Below, one piece after another: positions 43,996 through 54,599 of a stretch of DNA of 64,000 bases (position 1 is the first letter of the stretch; the number at the start of each line of letters is the position of its first letter). This DNA is from Hyalella azteca (taxonomy: Eukaryota; Arthropoda; Malacostraca; Amphipoda; Hyalellidae). The translations under genes and the position numbers were made by a program. The stretch spans positions 27,276 to 91,275 of the forward strand of contig NW_025937435.1 of NCBI RefSeq assembly GCF_000764305.2, given 5' to 3'. Under the pieces are notes generated by a model, which saw only the letters and a list, made by a program, of their open reading frames with translations, was not told the DNA's origin and ran no database searches.

Positions 43996-44937
43996 CATTT
44001 TCTCACCATCGCAGCAGCCCGCAGGAATAATTTGAACAGTTATTGTCTAACTACGCTAGTCTCGCATATCGTGCGCACGTAGTTACGCGGCTACATGGAC
44101 ATCAGTATGGAATTCTAGAGAGGTATTAAATTAACCAGTGCACAAAAAACTGCACATAGTATTTTGTAAAGGCCATCACACAGCCAATCACAGTCTGGAG
44201 TGGATGACAGCACAATCAATCACAGATTGAAGATGGACATGCATCCGCCCAGAATTGACAGAAACTTTATGCACTATCCTAGAATTCCATAGTGATGGAC
44301 ATCAAAAGCAGTTCGGACATTGTCAGCGTTAAGGTAGATGTACGTAGTTCAGACATCGTAGTGAAGCAGTTAGGACATCGTAAACGGGCATTCACAAGGG
44401 ATAGAAGGCATATGACTTCTTCTATACTGCATCACCATTTCCGTCACGTCTTTTTTTAAAAAAAACTTGGCTGCAAGTGATGTATTTTGTATCAACTGGC
44501 TGTCCGCCCATTTTCACAATATTATTTTTGCGCTAGGGATAGGTAGTCTTTTTCGATGATTGCGATTCTTTCTTTGAAGGCATTCTTCCCACTTTCGTCT
44601 TGTGTTGCTGTAGGTACAGTAAAAACGCATGCTTAGTTATAAAACGATTTTCTTTTAATTTTAATAGGTTTCATTTAGAGGCAAGAGAAGTTCAGATCTA
44701 CAGAACTGATAATTAATTTATTTAGCAATATAAAAATTCTGCATATTGATGCTATATTTATTTAAATACAAGTAGATTTATAGAAATGTCAGTGACTTTT
44801 TGTAGAAAAACGTCCGAGTTTGGGAATCTTTCTAAGCCACAATAGCTAAATTTGTATGATATAACACAAATTTTTTTTAACTTACAAATTATATGCAATC
44901 ACCACACTAATGTGTAAGGCTAACAATCACCACGTAC

Positions 44938-45042
44938 CTCCATTCTCGAACGATCGTTGCGTTTGATGGTGACACAATTGCTTGGCCCCCGTCCTTCGTT
45001 CCTGATTGCCTCTAGGAAGTCTTGAAGCTCGTGAGGCTTCTC
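44938..45042 (-). CDS. Smad MH1-like exon 2
   Basis: 35 codons, CACCAG acceptor and GTACGT donor, phase 0: EKPHELQDFLEAIRNEGRGP then SNCVTIKRNDRSRME. This follows the co-Smad MH1 pattern (KxxELxxLxxAI...PSxCVTIxR). The usual TLDGRLQV is replaced by NDRSRMEV. I could not find the next MH1 part (GFPHVIY and the zinc ligands) below it, so the domain may be truncated. Confidence 0.72.
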
Positions 45043-45259
45043 CTGGTGATTACAGACATGGTTAATTAATACATGCCAGTGTATATTGGATGGATTAACA
45101 TTGATCATGTAGAACGAGAAACATTACAGCCTTAATGGATGGACTGATACAGTGTAGTGTTACGTAGTGTTACAGTGTAGTAAGAAGCTTGTCTGCTAGA
45201 TACTTGATGCTACTTGATGATACTACCGTTTGATGACACAAATGGCATCGCACAGCTAC

Positions 45260-45349
45260 CTTGAGATTCCTGAGGAGGCTCTTGATGGCCTGCTTGTCGT
45301 ACCCTGCTTCTCCCTCGTCGCCCTTGCGGCGCTGCATGAGGAACTCCAG
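45260..45349 (-). CDS. Smad MH1-like exon 1
   Basis: 30 codons, phase 0: LEFLMQRRKGDEGEAGYDKQ then AIKSLLRNLK, donor GTAGCT. It corresponds to the first MH1 helices of Smad4/Medea (LMxxRxGxExxxFAKRAIESLxKKLK) and joins in phase to 44938-45042. The acceptor CCGGCAG is modest. Smads are TGF-beta/BMP pathway transcription factors. This may be a diverged paralogue or a captured gene fragment. Confidence 0.72.
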
Positions 45350-45546
45350 CTGCCGGATAGCGTCACAAAGATCATTAAAATTAAGATTACAGTCATAAGA
45401 TAGGATTATCTACAACGTAATTATTATAAAGCTATTTTATTAGTATTGAATATAGTAAAAATATTCCCATCTCATAATGGGTTTTATGCTGAAGAGCAAA
45501 TAAATCACGTGAATCATTCAGTTGTTCATGCTTTGCTCGCTCCTGC

Positions 45547-45602
45547 CTCACCTTTTACAGGCACATCCTCGCTTTTCCTCAGCTTCTTCCGCAATTTTTG
45601 CT
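45547..45602 (-). other. Possible short exon upstream of the MH1 exons
   Basis: Between a CTTTGCAG acceptor and a GTGAGG donor, about 56 bases read NEQKLRKKLRKSEDVPVK in one frame. The phase does not fit 45349 cleanly. Confidence 0.3.
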
Positions 45603-45849
45603 CGTTTCTGCAAAGTGCAATAACGTGTTACAATCAGTATGGAATGAAGCGAAACCATCATAATATATCATGTAGAATGCAAACCTTACACACTACAAAC
45701 ATTCTTTGCTCAGATTCCGACACTATTCATAAATTTACTAGAATATCTAACAAACAAATACAAACTAAAAATAAAATCTTTCTTATAGATCTTGTAAATA
45801 ATCTTTATTTGTATTTATTATTTATAAATAAAAATAAATATAACTATAA

Positions 45850-46440
45850 ATATGAGTAACAAATGAAACTCTCACCGATTATTTGCCCAGACCTCAATTT
45901 TGCTCAGGAAACCTCAATTGTCCATTAAAATTCAAGCGTATGTCATAGCCCATTCATGCATCTATTGAACGAAGATTACGCACGCTCGCCGGGCCGCCTG
46001 CCACTATTACTAAACTAGGTTCATACATCTATTTGATAAGATTCTGATTAAGAAATCAATTTAGGGCAACACCTTTATATAATAAATTATACATAGGCCA
46101 AGAATTAGCGTACAGCTCTCAGTCTACTATAATATGGTCCGGCACACACGTAGATCATGCACGGACGCGTAGACGTTAATCCTTCATTGATCCACTTCAC
46201 ATGCGCCGAAGAACCAAGCTTCGGTGATATAATCCCAGCGTATTATACTGGCAAAAGTTGCTATAGTCACTGGCCAGATGCAGAATATACAAGAAGCTGG
46301 AGACTGTTAGCTTTTGGACTTTCAGTTCTTCTACCTCCAGAGAAAATCAAGAACCCAAGTCCGCTACAGCGCTAAGTCGCCAGGAATGTGTCAGGGAATT
46401 TATAATTAGAATCTAGGCATCCGCTTCAGATGCTCGAACC
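45850..46440. repeat. Duplicated block (copy near 52340-52620)
   Basis: Shares TCTATTGAACGAAGATTAC, CGCTCGCCGGGCCGCCTGCC and CGCCAGGAAT...GGGAATTTATAATTA with 52390-52620 in the same orientation, so the duplication units extend beyond 40.2-42.0/50.6-52.0 kb. Confidence 0.7.
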
Positions 46441-47289
46441 TACTCTTCAGATGCTCGTACTCTGCTACACAAGAGTTCATTATTCCAAGCCGTTCTTAGC
46501 AATATAATGTTCTTCACTTTGCGTTGTAGGAAAAGGGCGTAAACACTGAGTTTTTATGCTGTCCTACACGTGCGGTTGAATTTAACTGCCATCATATTTC
46601 AGCAGTCCAGGGTCGTGTGCAAACACGGCAGATGCCGCGAAACCGCATGCACTAGGCTCCGCAACTGCTGGAATCTTGCTGTTTTTGACAAAAAGCACTG
46701 TGAAATCACGTTGGGTGCTACTTTTTCGTATAGTTTAATAAATAGCTTCACGTCATTTCCAGGCTCTGCTTGTAATGAGCACAGCAGCTACACTACTGGC
46801 ATTGCATCCGCTGCAACGTCGCTGTCGCACTAACACGTTAGTCAAGAATTGCCAGTTAGACTGGCAGTAGAGACGTATTTACTTAGTAATATACGGTCAC
46901 TCTGCATTGCGAGTAACTTGAATTAATAATTTGGACGAACGCTTAGTTTTCATGCAACAGCACATCTGAAGTAAACGCACTCGGTGGGTTATGCACTTTG
47001 ATAACAGCAGCCTTCTTTCAGCGTTGTCAGATGGTATATTTCTATACCAGATTTCACAAATCTGGTATTTTCAGGTGTTAGGTAGGAATATTTCAGATCT
47101 GGTATATTGGTACATTTGCCTAAATCTGGTATATTTCGTGAATTTTGAGCTAGGCAATCTGGTATTCTCGCCGAGAAAAAACTTGGCAACACAGTCAACA
47201 CTGCCTTCTTTAGCTGTGGCACAAGTTTGCCCGAAGCCCATCGGCCCCTTCTGCCCCGGAGCCCGTTACACCTTCTTGGTCCTTTTCGA

Positions 47290-47450
47290 GACCGTACCGA
47301 TGTGGCACGCATTACTTGGGATGCGAATTTCAAAGAGTGGAGTGTTTCATTCATTGACGGGTGCATGTTGACCATCATCACCGTCTTCCAGTTTCCGCCC
47401 TGAGACGCCTCCAGCAGGTGTCAACTTTGAGTTCCGATACGGCACGTGAC
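47290..47450 (-). pseudogene. Kinesin motor fragment 2, frameshifted
   Basis: Reads VPYRNSKLT, then after a frameshift LLEASQGGNWKTVMMVN, MHPSMNETLHSLKFASQ and a GTAATG donor. NETLHSLKFASQ is the kinesin alpha-5/neck region (ETLxSLxFAxR). The frameshift at 47402-47412 marks it as a pseudogene. Confidence 0.8.
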
Positions 47451-47885
47451 TTGGCTGTGAATTCATACATTCATAGCATTAGATATACAGGATAATTCAT
47501 GTATATACAATATACATGTCACAGCCCAGAGCTGCAACAAGCTAACTTAGTTGAACCTATACAGTTCGCTAATGTCAGGAACGAACGCTTACAGCTCCAG
47601 GCCTGGGCAATATGTAAATGAATTTCAGGTAACTGCGTTTCACTTGTCCAACCTACAATGGTGTTGTTTCAATCCAACCTACAACACTTATCCAACCTCC
47701 ATGTAACTCTCCTAGTCAGCGTCTGTTGTATGAAGTGCAGTGGATCTTCAGTGGGTGGTGCGAGGATTTTTAAGAGTTTCTCCAGCACAGCATCCGAGAC
47801 GAAGTTCCTTGTATTTTCAATATCTTCTTGCGTAAGTAAAAGAATCGACGACAGGTCACATCAGGCCTACTCTTCAGCGCCACCA

Positions 47886-48383
47886 CTATGTTATGTTATT
47901 AAATTTTGAATTGATATAGTCAAGCTTCCACATTTCTTTTGTTTCTCTGCTAAGTTTCCTGAGCACGCGCTCCCTGTCGAGTGGGTACAATCCTGTGGCT
48001 TGAAAGCCCATGCTCATATTGTGCTTGACTTCATTGTTGATCGAGTGCAAGAGGTTTGAGAGGAGGCGTGGAAACCAGTCTTTTGGGAGTGTTGCAATGT
48101 TCTTGCCAAAAGTTTGCTTCCAATTTGTAAGGGTCTCGCGCCATTTCCTTTTCAAAAGCGCATAGAAAACCACATCCAGTGGCTGCATAAGATGCGTTGC
48201 GTTGGCTGGCAAAAAGACGAAGCTTATGTTGTTTGCATTGCAAAGTTGAAATATGACCTGGTGCACATGAGAGTAGAGGTTATCTCCAATCAACACTTGG
48301 TAACCTTCCAAATTATTACAGAAAAGCAGAAGAATTGGGCAGCAGAAGGGCACTACGAGAAGTTGTTCAGTGGCAAATGGCAA
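47886..48383 (-). pseudogene. pogo/Tigger-like DDE transposase fragment
   Basis: Minus strand reads YQVLIGDNLYSHVH, ISFVFLPANATHLMQPLDVV, FYALLKRKWRETLTNW, and LYPLDRERVLRKL near the end. GDN(x) and the FLPANATHLMQPLD block are hallmarks of the DDE_1 (pogo, Tigger, Jerky) endonuclease domain and carry two of the three catalytic acids. The N-terminal DNA-binding part and first catalytic Asp are not seen. Related flanking DNA (47840-47915) recurs at 50475-50570. Confidence 0.85.
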
Positions 48384-49203
48384 TGGATTAAAATCACCAA
48401 GTCACACTTAGAATGGTTTATTAACTCTATTTTGTCAAAATCGTAATCGCACAAACAGGATAAATAGTTTATTGGATATCACTTTGTTAAAATCGTAATT
48501 CCGTAAATTAAAAGTTTATTATGCCCACTTGATGACACTTTAAAAGCACTTTACTATACGAGACGATCAACTGTGTATTGCACGGTATTATAGAACATTA
48601 ATCAGGAAAAACAGTAAATCACATGGCTAAACGACAGCAGGACACACTGGTTATAGTCATCACTGCTCGACTAGTAAGCAAATACTAGTCACAGACATCA
48701 GCTACTAGTCCACCTTCGTAGCACAGGGCTGACTGCTCAGGGTTACGGACAGCTAACGACTGACTATATATAACAAGACTGCAGCGAATGCTGATCTCGG
48801 CTAACTACGTAACGTTCAGTAGCTTACAGGTTCCTCTGTCGTGTGTATAACACGATTACTTGACGCGTGCGTATCTCTAACATTTTTGTGAACGATAACA
48901 ATGGTTTAGCAGATATCAAATTAAAAACCTACCTAGCGAATAATTGAAAGCGCAAGTATTTTTGGGAATAACAGTTCCCTGTCGTTCGCACTCTCCTCTA
49001 CCTGATGAAACTGAATCCAAACTCCTATGATTGTACAAAGCTGTCTCTTCAAATTAGAAACCGCAAAATTGAATTCCTATCTAACGGCTATAAAGGCATT
49101 TTATTTTAATATGACTTGCTGACAAGAGAAATAAATTCGAGACCGACATGATGTTCGTAAGCCGGAAACAGCTTCACGCTTCGCCGTTGTCGTCCGTATC
49201 TTA

Positions 49204-49320
49204 CGTTCTATTTACTTACGTTCTATTTTCTTCTCTATGATTGGTGGATTTTGCCTGAAAGGCTGTCAATGATTGGCTGATGAACTTACGATCTCTTAAC
49301 TTTTTTTGAAAGTATAGGCC
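49204..49320. mobile_element. MITE of the TACTTTCAA family, copy 1
   Basis: Carries TTACGTTCTATTTTCTTCTC, GGTGGATTTTGCC and TTTTTGAAAGTATAGGCC; abuts the kinesin pseudogene. Matches the copies at 49631-49762 and 62926-63113. Its left end is less clear than its right. Confidence 0.75.
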
Positions 49321-50190
49321 CAGATTGCGAGTTCATCTCTGTCGGGATGGTCTGACAAGTCTGGTCCATCCGAGAAACGATGAACTCTTCGACGTTGTGA
49401 AGAGCAGGAGAAATGTTAACAAAGACTAAAGTCTTAGCGTTGCCTCCTAGGCTGTCTTGCAGCAGCATCGTCAACTTGCTATTCCTGTAAGGCATAAATG
49501 ACGCTTCAGACGAGAGTGCAGCGATGACGTCAACGAGGGCAGACGAGCTCTTATTGATGGAGATTGCTTCCTTGAGCGTCTCGGCGGCCGCGCCGCTCGC
49601 GTGCGTACGCTCGCTACCGCGACAGCGGCCATACTTTCAATTCGCTAGTGAACGTAAGTACTTACGCTCTATTTTCTTGTCTATTATTGGTGGATTTTGC
49701 TCGAAAGGCCGTCAATGATTGTCTGATGAACTTACGATTACGAACTTTTTTTTTGAAAGTATGTGCCCAGGTCCACCAGCGTCAGCTTACCACGCAGCAT
49801 TGAGCCATTCTGCGTTGACGTGACAGTCATGGTGATGACGATGAGAAGATGTGACCTCGATGACTCAGCATTCTTGTTGGTCGAGGAAGTGTGCCGGCTG
49901 CTTAGGCCCTCAAAAACTTCATGAAGATGCTGAGCCTAGTTCACGTGGCGCACGAGGGCGCTCGCTTCCTCGCTTGTCCCGCTTCACTTCCAGTTTTCCG
50001 GGCTCTATGTGTGAGTTGCCCCTGAGGAGGTCGATGAGCTTGTAGAGCTCAGGCATGTAGCAGTGGATCTGAACCTCTTGTCGCGCAAGCACTTCTTCTG
50101 CCAACTCGAACAGGCGATTGCAGGCCTTCGGGGCGATTCCAGGAGATCCCGCCTCGCCGAACATCGTCCTTCAGCGCGATGCAAACGGTC
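49321..50190 (-). pseudogene. Kinesin-14-like motor domain pseudogene split by a MITE
   Basis: In order on the minus strand: TMFGEAGSPGIAPKACNRLF, EVQIHCYMPELYKLIDLL, LEVKRDKRG (50190-49920); after a frameshift VFEGLSSRHTSSTNKNAESS and RSHLLIVITMTVT (switch I), GKLTLVDLG (start of switch II); a MITE; then [57 protein letters not shown] and [11 protein letters not shown]. This order and the ...PGIAPKA/CYMPELY/LEVKRD motifs resemble KCBP/kinesin-C type minus-end motors. The GQTGSGKT P-loop is absent: the sequence jumps from TVCIALK to TMFGE. The lack of introns suggests a processed copy or one large exon. Confidence 0.85.
49631..49762. mobile_element. MITE of the TACTTTCAA family, copy 2, inside the kinesin switch II codons
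   Basis: Terminal inverted repeats ATACTTTCAA and TTGAAAGTAT bound about 132 bases. It separates LVDL from GSERTH of the kinesin motor. Confidence 0.85.
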
Positions 50191-50569
50191 AGTGTCGTGC
50201 CAGGTCTTGGGCAGGAAGTCGACATCTAGTAAGTGCGAGCGACAAATGGGAAGAAACTCGTCAACCTTGTTTCAGCGAACGGAAGTTGAGGCTGGCGAAC
50301 GATAACCGGCGACACGGCTATATAGATGCAGCTATGGAAAAATATGAATGCAGACTTGAAATGCCTAGCACCATATCGAACCCGGTGGAAGTCTAGTAGC
50401 TATTTTAAACTTTTGTCAGTCTTGAAAACATCCGGTCAAATGAGAAGATTTTAGATCTTCTGTGAACAAGTTACGAAAAGTAAAAGAATCTGCGACAGGT
50501 CACATGAGGCCTACTCTTCAGTGCCACCACTATGTTAGGTTATTAAATTTTGAATTGATATAGTAGTCG

Positions 50570-52050
50570 AGCTTCCAGATTTCTTTTAACCTGAATTTGA
50601 AGACTAAGGCCAACTTCAGCTTTCCTCCAGAGTCCCGACAGCACAGCTTACCAGAAGTTTGATCCTGCTTTCCTACCAGTACCACCGACGCTACGAGTCA
50701 CCGAGCATCTTTGCGGTTGTTAACTTCGAATTTATTGATGCGATGGATTATAATCTGGCGATCTTCTGCAAATACTAGGTGTAGTTTAGTTAGTCTACTT
50801 CAGGCTAAGTAGTGCTTGAAGTATCCGCCATCCTGCGACGCGTAGTTTGACTCCTTCTCAATTTCGTTGACGAGATTGGATTCGAGCTACGTAGATAGGA
50901 TTCTTTGCAAGTGCTGCAATCAGAATAATTGTGGTTTCAACTACGAATGCTTCAAAGCGTTGGGTATGTGTTGAAAACCTAGTTGAAAGCTGTATAAAGC
51001 AGTCAGTGTAAGCCTAGTTAGTGTATAGCAGGGTCGGCGTCCGAGATAAGGTAACGCAACGTCGCTCACTTGCAAGACTGTGTCTATTGCGTAAGACTAT
51101 AGATATTGGCACCTATAGTCACAGCATCTTATCTCTTAGCTAAAGTGCTTTCAGCCGCGGGTCTACAACGTACAACATTGAAAGGCACGTCCCAATTCCG
51201 GGGTGAATTTATGTAATCCAGGCGACCTAAAACGTAATCTACAAAATGATGAAAATGGCCTCATCATCTCGGTGAAAATTTGGTCGACGGTACCATCGGG
51301 CACCACCGGAACAGCCCACAGGCGTAATTTTAACCTTATTCTTACTGAGCTCGTCTCGTCTCTCATATCGTGCGCACGTAGTTCAACATGTACATCGAAA
51401 GGAGCTCGTATTGTAGAGTGAGTGACTAAGTGCTTGTCGGTAGTCTACAATGGCGGAACTTCATTCACGAGAAGTTGTAAGCTGCGATAACGAGGCTACT
51501 CATTGATAGGGTACGAGACTTTTCCCTCAATTTCCGACGTGTCGCGGTCATAGACATTACCACCAGCTGGCTAATTCAGTATTGAGAAGAAGCGATCTCG
51601 CTGGCATCTACAATGCTCCACATACAGTGCGAGCCTCAAGGTACAATATCGGCTGCCATCTAGATATCGTAAAGAATTAAGGCTTACTTAACATTATCCA
51701 GTCCAAGGATAAAAAATAGAACGAACAGAATTTAGAAGGGCTGGTTATTGCGTATTGTTCTTTGTCATTCTAGTTTACCATCATCAAGGTCTTCGTCGCT
51801 ACCGCCAAGTGATGTCTGCAGCAGTTGAGTTACCTTAGACTCGCGGTACGGCACGTGACTATGCTGTAAATTACGACCATAACATTACATCTACAGGATA
51901 ATTAAACTATACACAATATACATGCATGCACCGCAAAATTTATTCAGGGCATTATCCAAATAAAATGCGACTATGGCCATAATGTATATCATTATGACCC
52001 GGCTTGGTTCGACAAACGGACGTTTTACTTCTACGCGTCCGCACTCAACT
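50570..52050. repeat. Segmental duplication, copy 2
   Basis: Counterpart of 40180-41990, with a kinesin fragment at 51785-51860. A third, shorter copy of the region around the kinesin fragment lies at about 47380-47525, sharing GGCACGTGACTTGGCTGT and TATACAATATACATG. Confidence 0.82.
51780..51860 (-). pseudogene. Kinesin motor fragment 3
   Basis: Reads VPYRESKVTQLLQTSLGGSD and then loses the KTLMxVN continuation. Lies in duplication copy 2 at the position matching fragment 1. Confidence 0.75.
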
Positions 52051-52840
52051 CGAGCTGTGAGTAAGCAAGTTTGTCAGAATTTAAACATTATGACCAATTC
52101 GTTTTGCGAACGGAGCAAAAGCACTTGACTTACTTTCTTCTCAATGGCCATAGAGTCGCGGCTGAGGCTGCTGGTTATCTTGTTTGCTTGTTGTGAAAAT
52201 CAGCCGCTCCTTCCCGCTCAGACCAAGATTGTCATCTGTTAGATGGGTTGAATTATTGCGCAGCATGACAATGTTACCGGACAGATATACGCCCAGAAAA
52301 GTAAGCGAATGTACAGATGGCCGTTCTAACCCGAACGAGATTTGTGTCTCGGGATTCTCATTTAGCCATTAAAATTCATGCGTCAGGCACAGCCCATTCA
52401 TCTATTGAACGAAGATTACACGCTCGCCGGGCCGCCTGCCACTATTATAACTAGATTAATAAATCAATTGGATAGAATTTGGATTAAGAAATTAAGTTAG
52501 GGTAACGCCTTAATTATAGTTAAACCAAGAGGTAGAGTACGTCTTTGACAGCCTACGAAGCAGTCTGGCACGCGTCTCGTGTTCGCCAGGAATTTGCCAG
52601 GGAATTTCTAATTATAGAATCTAGGGTTTTAATTTAAGCTTGAACGAACACGATAGTTTTAAAACTAATTATATAAATCTTAGAATATTGAATAAAAATA
52701 TTAGATTATTAGTGTTGACTGAGGATTATCAGGTCGTCTTAAAAAGCAATAGGAAGCCGTTGTGGGACTTTTCGTGAGGCGAGTTCAAGTGATCATATAT
52801 GGTAACTTGGTCGTGCAAGGGTTAAGAACCCCCACCACAC

Positions 52841-53506
52841 CTCCTGCTCATATGGTAATGCCAAGTCGACGTCGTCCCTCGTCAGGTTCTCCTCGTCTTC
52901 TTGAGCGTTGGCCGTCGCGGCCTCGACCTGCGTGGTTGCATCCGCCATGGTGACGGCGGCCTCCTCCACTGCCTCTGCCTGGGCCGCAGCCTGACCCGCC
53001 TAAAAATACAACAATAAATGAGAGTTTTAAGCACCGGATCTGGAGAAGAGTATCCAAGAATTTTCGAACAACATGCAATTCAACGAGACCTAAGATGGTC
53101 ACACATAGCGGTAATAACAGCAAAAGGTAGGCGACAGATGAGGGTGTTGTGATTGAATCTAAAACTGACCTTAGAAGTCGGGCTTGTTCCCCTGTATGGC
53201 CTATTGCACTCTGGGCACATAAATTTCGGAAGCTGGAAAAGAAAGAGAAGGAGTGAAAATTAAGATCAAGTAAATAAAATAGAGCAACAAAATTGAAGCA
53301 AGTTTTTTATAACTCGGTTGATATAACAGTCACTGGTTACCTCGAGCATGTTGCTGTTGGCGCCGACTGCAGGCCTTGCAGCGTTGATGCTCATTAACGG
53401 TACAAGTTCTTGCCTGCTGCTCCCTGCCTCCGGTCCATCGCTGCCGACGAATCGCTGGCATGTGCAGCATCTTTTTCTTCGTTCCAGATGCCGTTTTACG
53501 AGGCAT
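52841..53506 (-). CDS. Three in-phase exons of an unrecognised cysteine-containing protein
   Basis: Exons 53506-53341, 53232-53170 and 52999-52841 have clean acceptors (CTTTCTTACCAG, CTTTTCCAG, TTTTAG) and donors (GTAACC, GTCAGT, GTGTGG), all in phase. The protein reads CLVKRHLERRKRCCTCQRFV, ...NAARPAVGANSNMLE, LPKFMCPECNRPYRGTSPTS, AGQAAAQAEAVEEAAVTMAD, ...EENLTRDDVDLALPYEQE. The CCTC and CPEC pairs could bind zinc. Start and end exons are not identified. Confidence 0.55.
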
Positions 53507-53576
53507 CTGGTAAGAAAGAACAGGAGTAAAAATCATTTTCTAATTCAGTAAAGTGCTGCTCAGCGTTTTCCGAGTT

Positions 53577-53978
53577 CTAAGTCTTTGCGAGGCGTGCGTC
53601 CATTGGCTTGGCCAAGTTTTGCATGAACGTAGCAGTCTTTGCAGGATTAGAAGGAACAGAACTACTGCTAGCCGAGTTTTGTACGAGAGAAGCAGTCGGT
53701 GGAGGGTTGCCAGAAAGAGGTACAGTTTTAGCGCCAGAATTCTCTGGAAGTCGGCCTCTCTTCCTGCGAATTGGCGTCAGTTCTTGAGTGTTGTTACTAG
53801 AGTGGGCCGGTGCTATATGACAGTTAGTTGCCCAAGTAGGCTCGACCCCATCATGTAGAAACTTTATCATCAGCTCTCTTATGCGCTCTCCTTTGTCTTC
53901 ATTTTGGTCACAAGATGAAGCCAATTTATTAGCGCTGACCATTTCAGGCCTCGTAGGGCAGCTTGTGCCTTGTGGCAC
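53577..53978 (-). CDS. Open frame with AT-hook-like motif, unrecognised
   Basis: 134 codons including stop: GERIRELMIKFLHDG, then TPIRRKRGRLPENSG (a basic GR core as in AT-hooks), then Ser/Pro-rich SGNPPPTASLVQNSASSSSV. A diverged copy of the last part (SQNPPPTADLSHY, MKNLASTSS) lies at 54122-54322, so the block is duplicated. Function unknown. Confidence 0.4.
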   Translation of the reverse strand: MPQGTSCPTRPEMVSANKLASSCDQNEDKGERIRELMIKFLHDGVEPTWATNCHIAPAHSSNNTQELTPIRRKRGRLPENSGAKTVPLSGNPPPTASLVQNSASSSSVPSNPAKTATFMQNLAKPMDARLAKT

Positions 53979-54344
53979 TCATGAATCGCGGTCCTACTGA
54001 ACACCCGCAATAATCGGTCTAAAAAATGTAATCATTTGAACACCATTAGCATGAATACCTCTCATACCAGAGCAGGTTTGTGGCAAACTCATTGCATTCA
54101 AGCTCTGAGTTGTTTCATCGCTCAAGAATCGAGGTGATAGGCTCCAAGTTCCACTGTCTGTAGACCAGTTTTTTTTTTGTAAACTGAATAATGACTGAGA
54201 TCGGCAGTCGGTGGGGGATTTTGAGACAGAGAACTAGTGCTAGCCAAGTTCTTCATGATAGTAGTTGTCAAACGGGCCTTAAGGAGAGTTACGCAAACCC
54301 TTCCGACCAAGCGCCTGTACATTAATGCTCTCCTGACAACCGAG

Positions 54345-54595
54345 TAAAGTTCTCATGTGCGCTATATAGACGTGTTGCCAGTGTTGCTGCAGCGGGCCTT
54401 GTGCGCTATATGACGTGTTGCCAGTGTTGCTGTAGCGGGCCTTGTGCGCTATATAGACGTGTTGCCAGTGTTGCTGTAGCGGGCCTTGTGCGCTATATAG
54501 ACGTGTTGCCAGTGTTGCTGTAGCGGGCCTTGTGCGCTATATATAGACGCGTTGCCAGTGTTGCTGTAGCGGGCCTTGTGCACTTTGAACTCTAT
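54345..54595. repeat. 45-bp minisatellite
   Basis: Five to six copies with GCGCTATATAGACGTGTTGC and CAGTGTTGCTGTAGCGGGCC. Confidence 0.94.
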
Positions 54596-54599
54596 TAGT

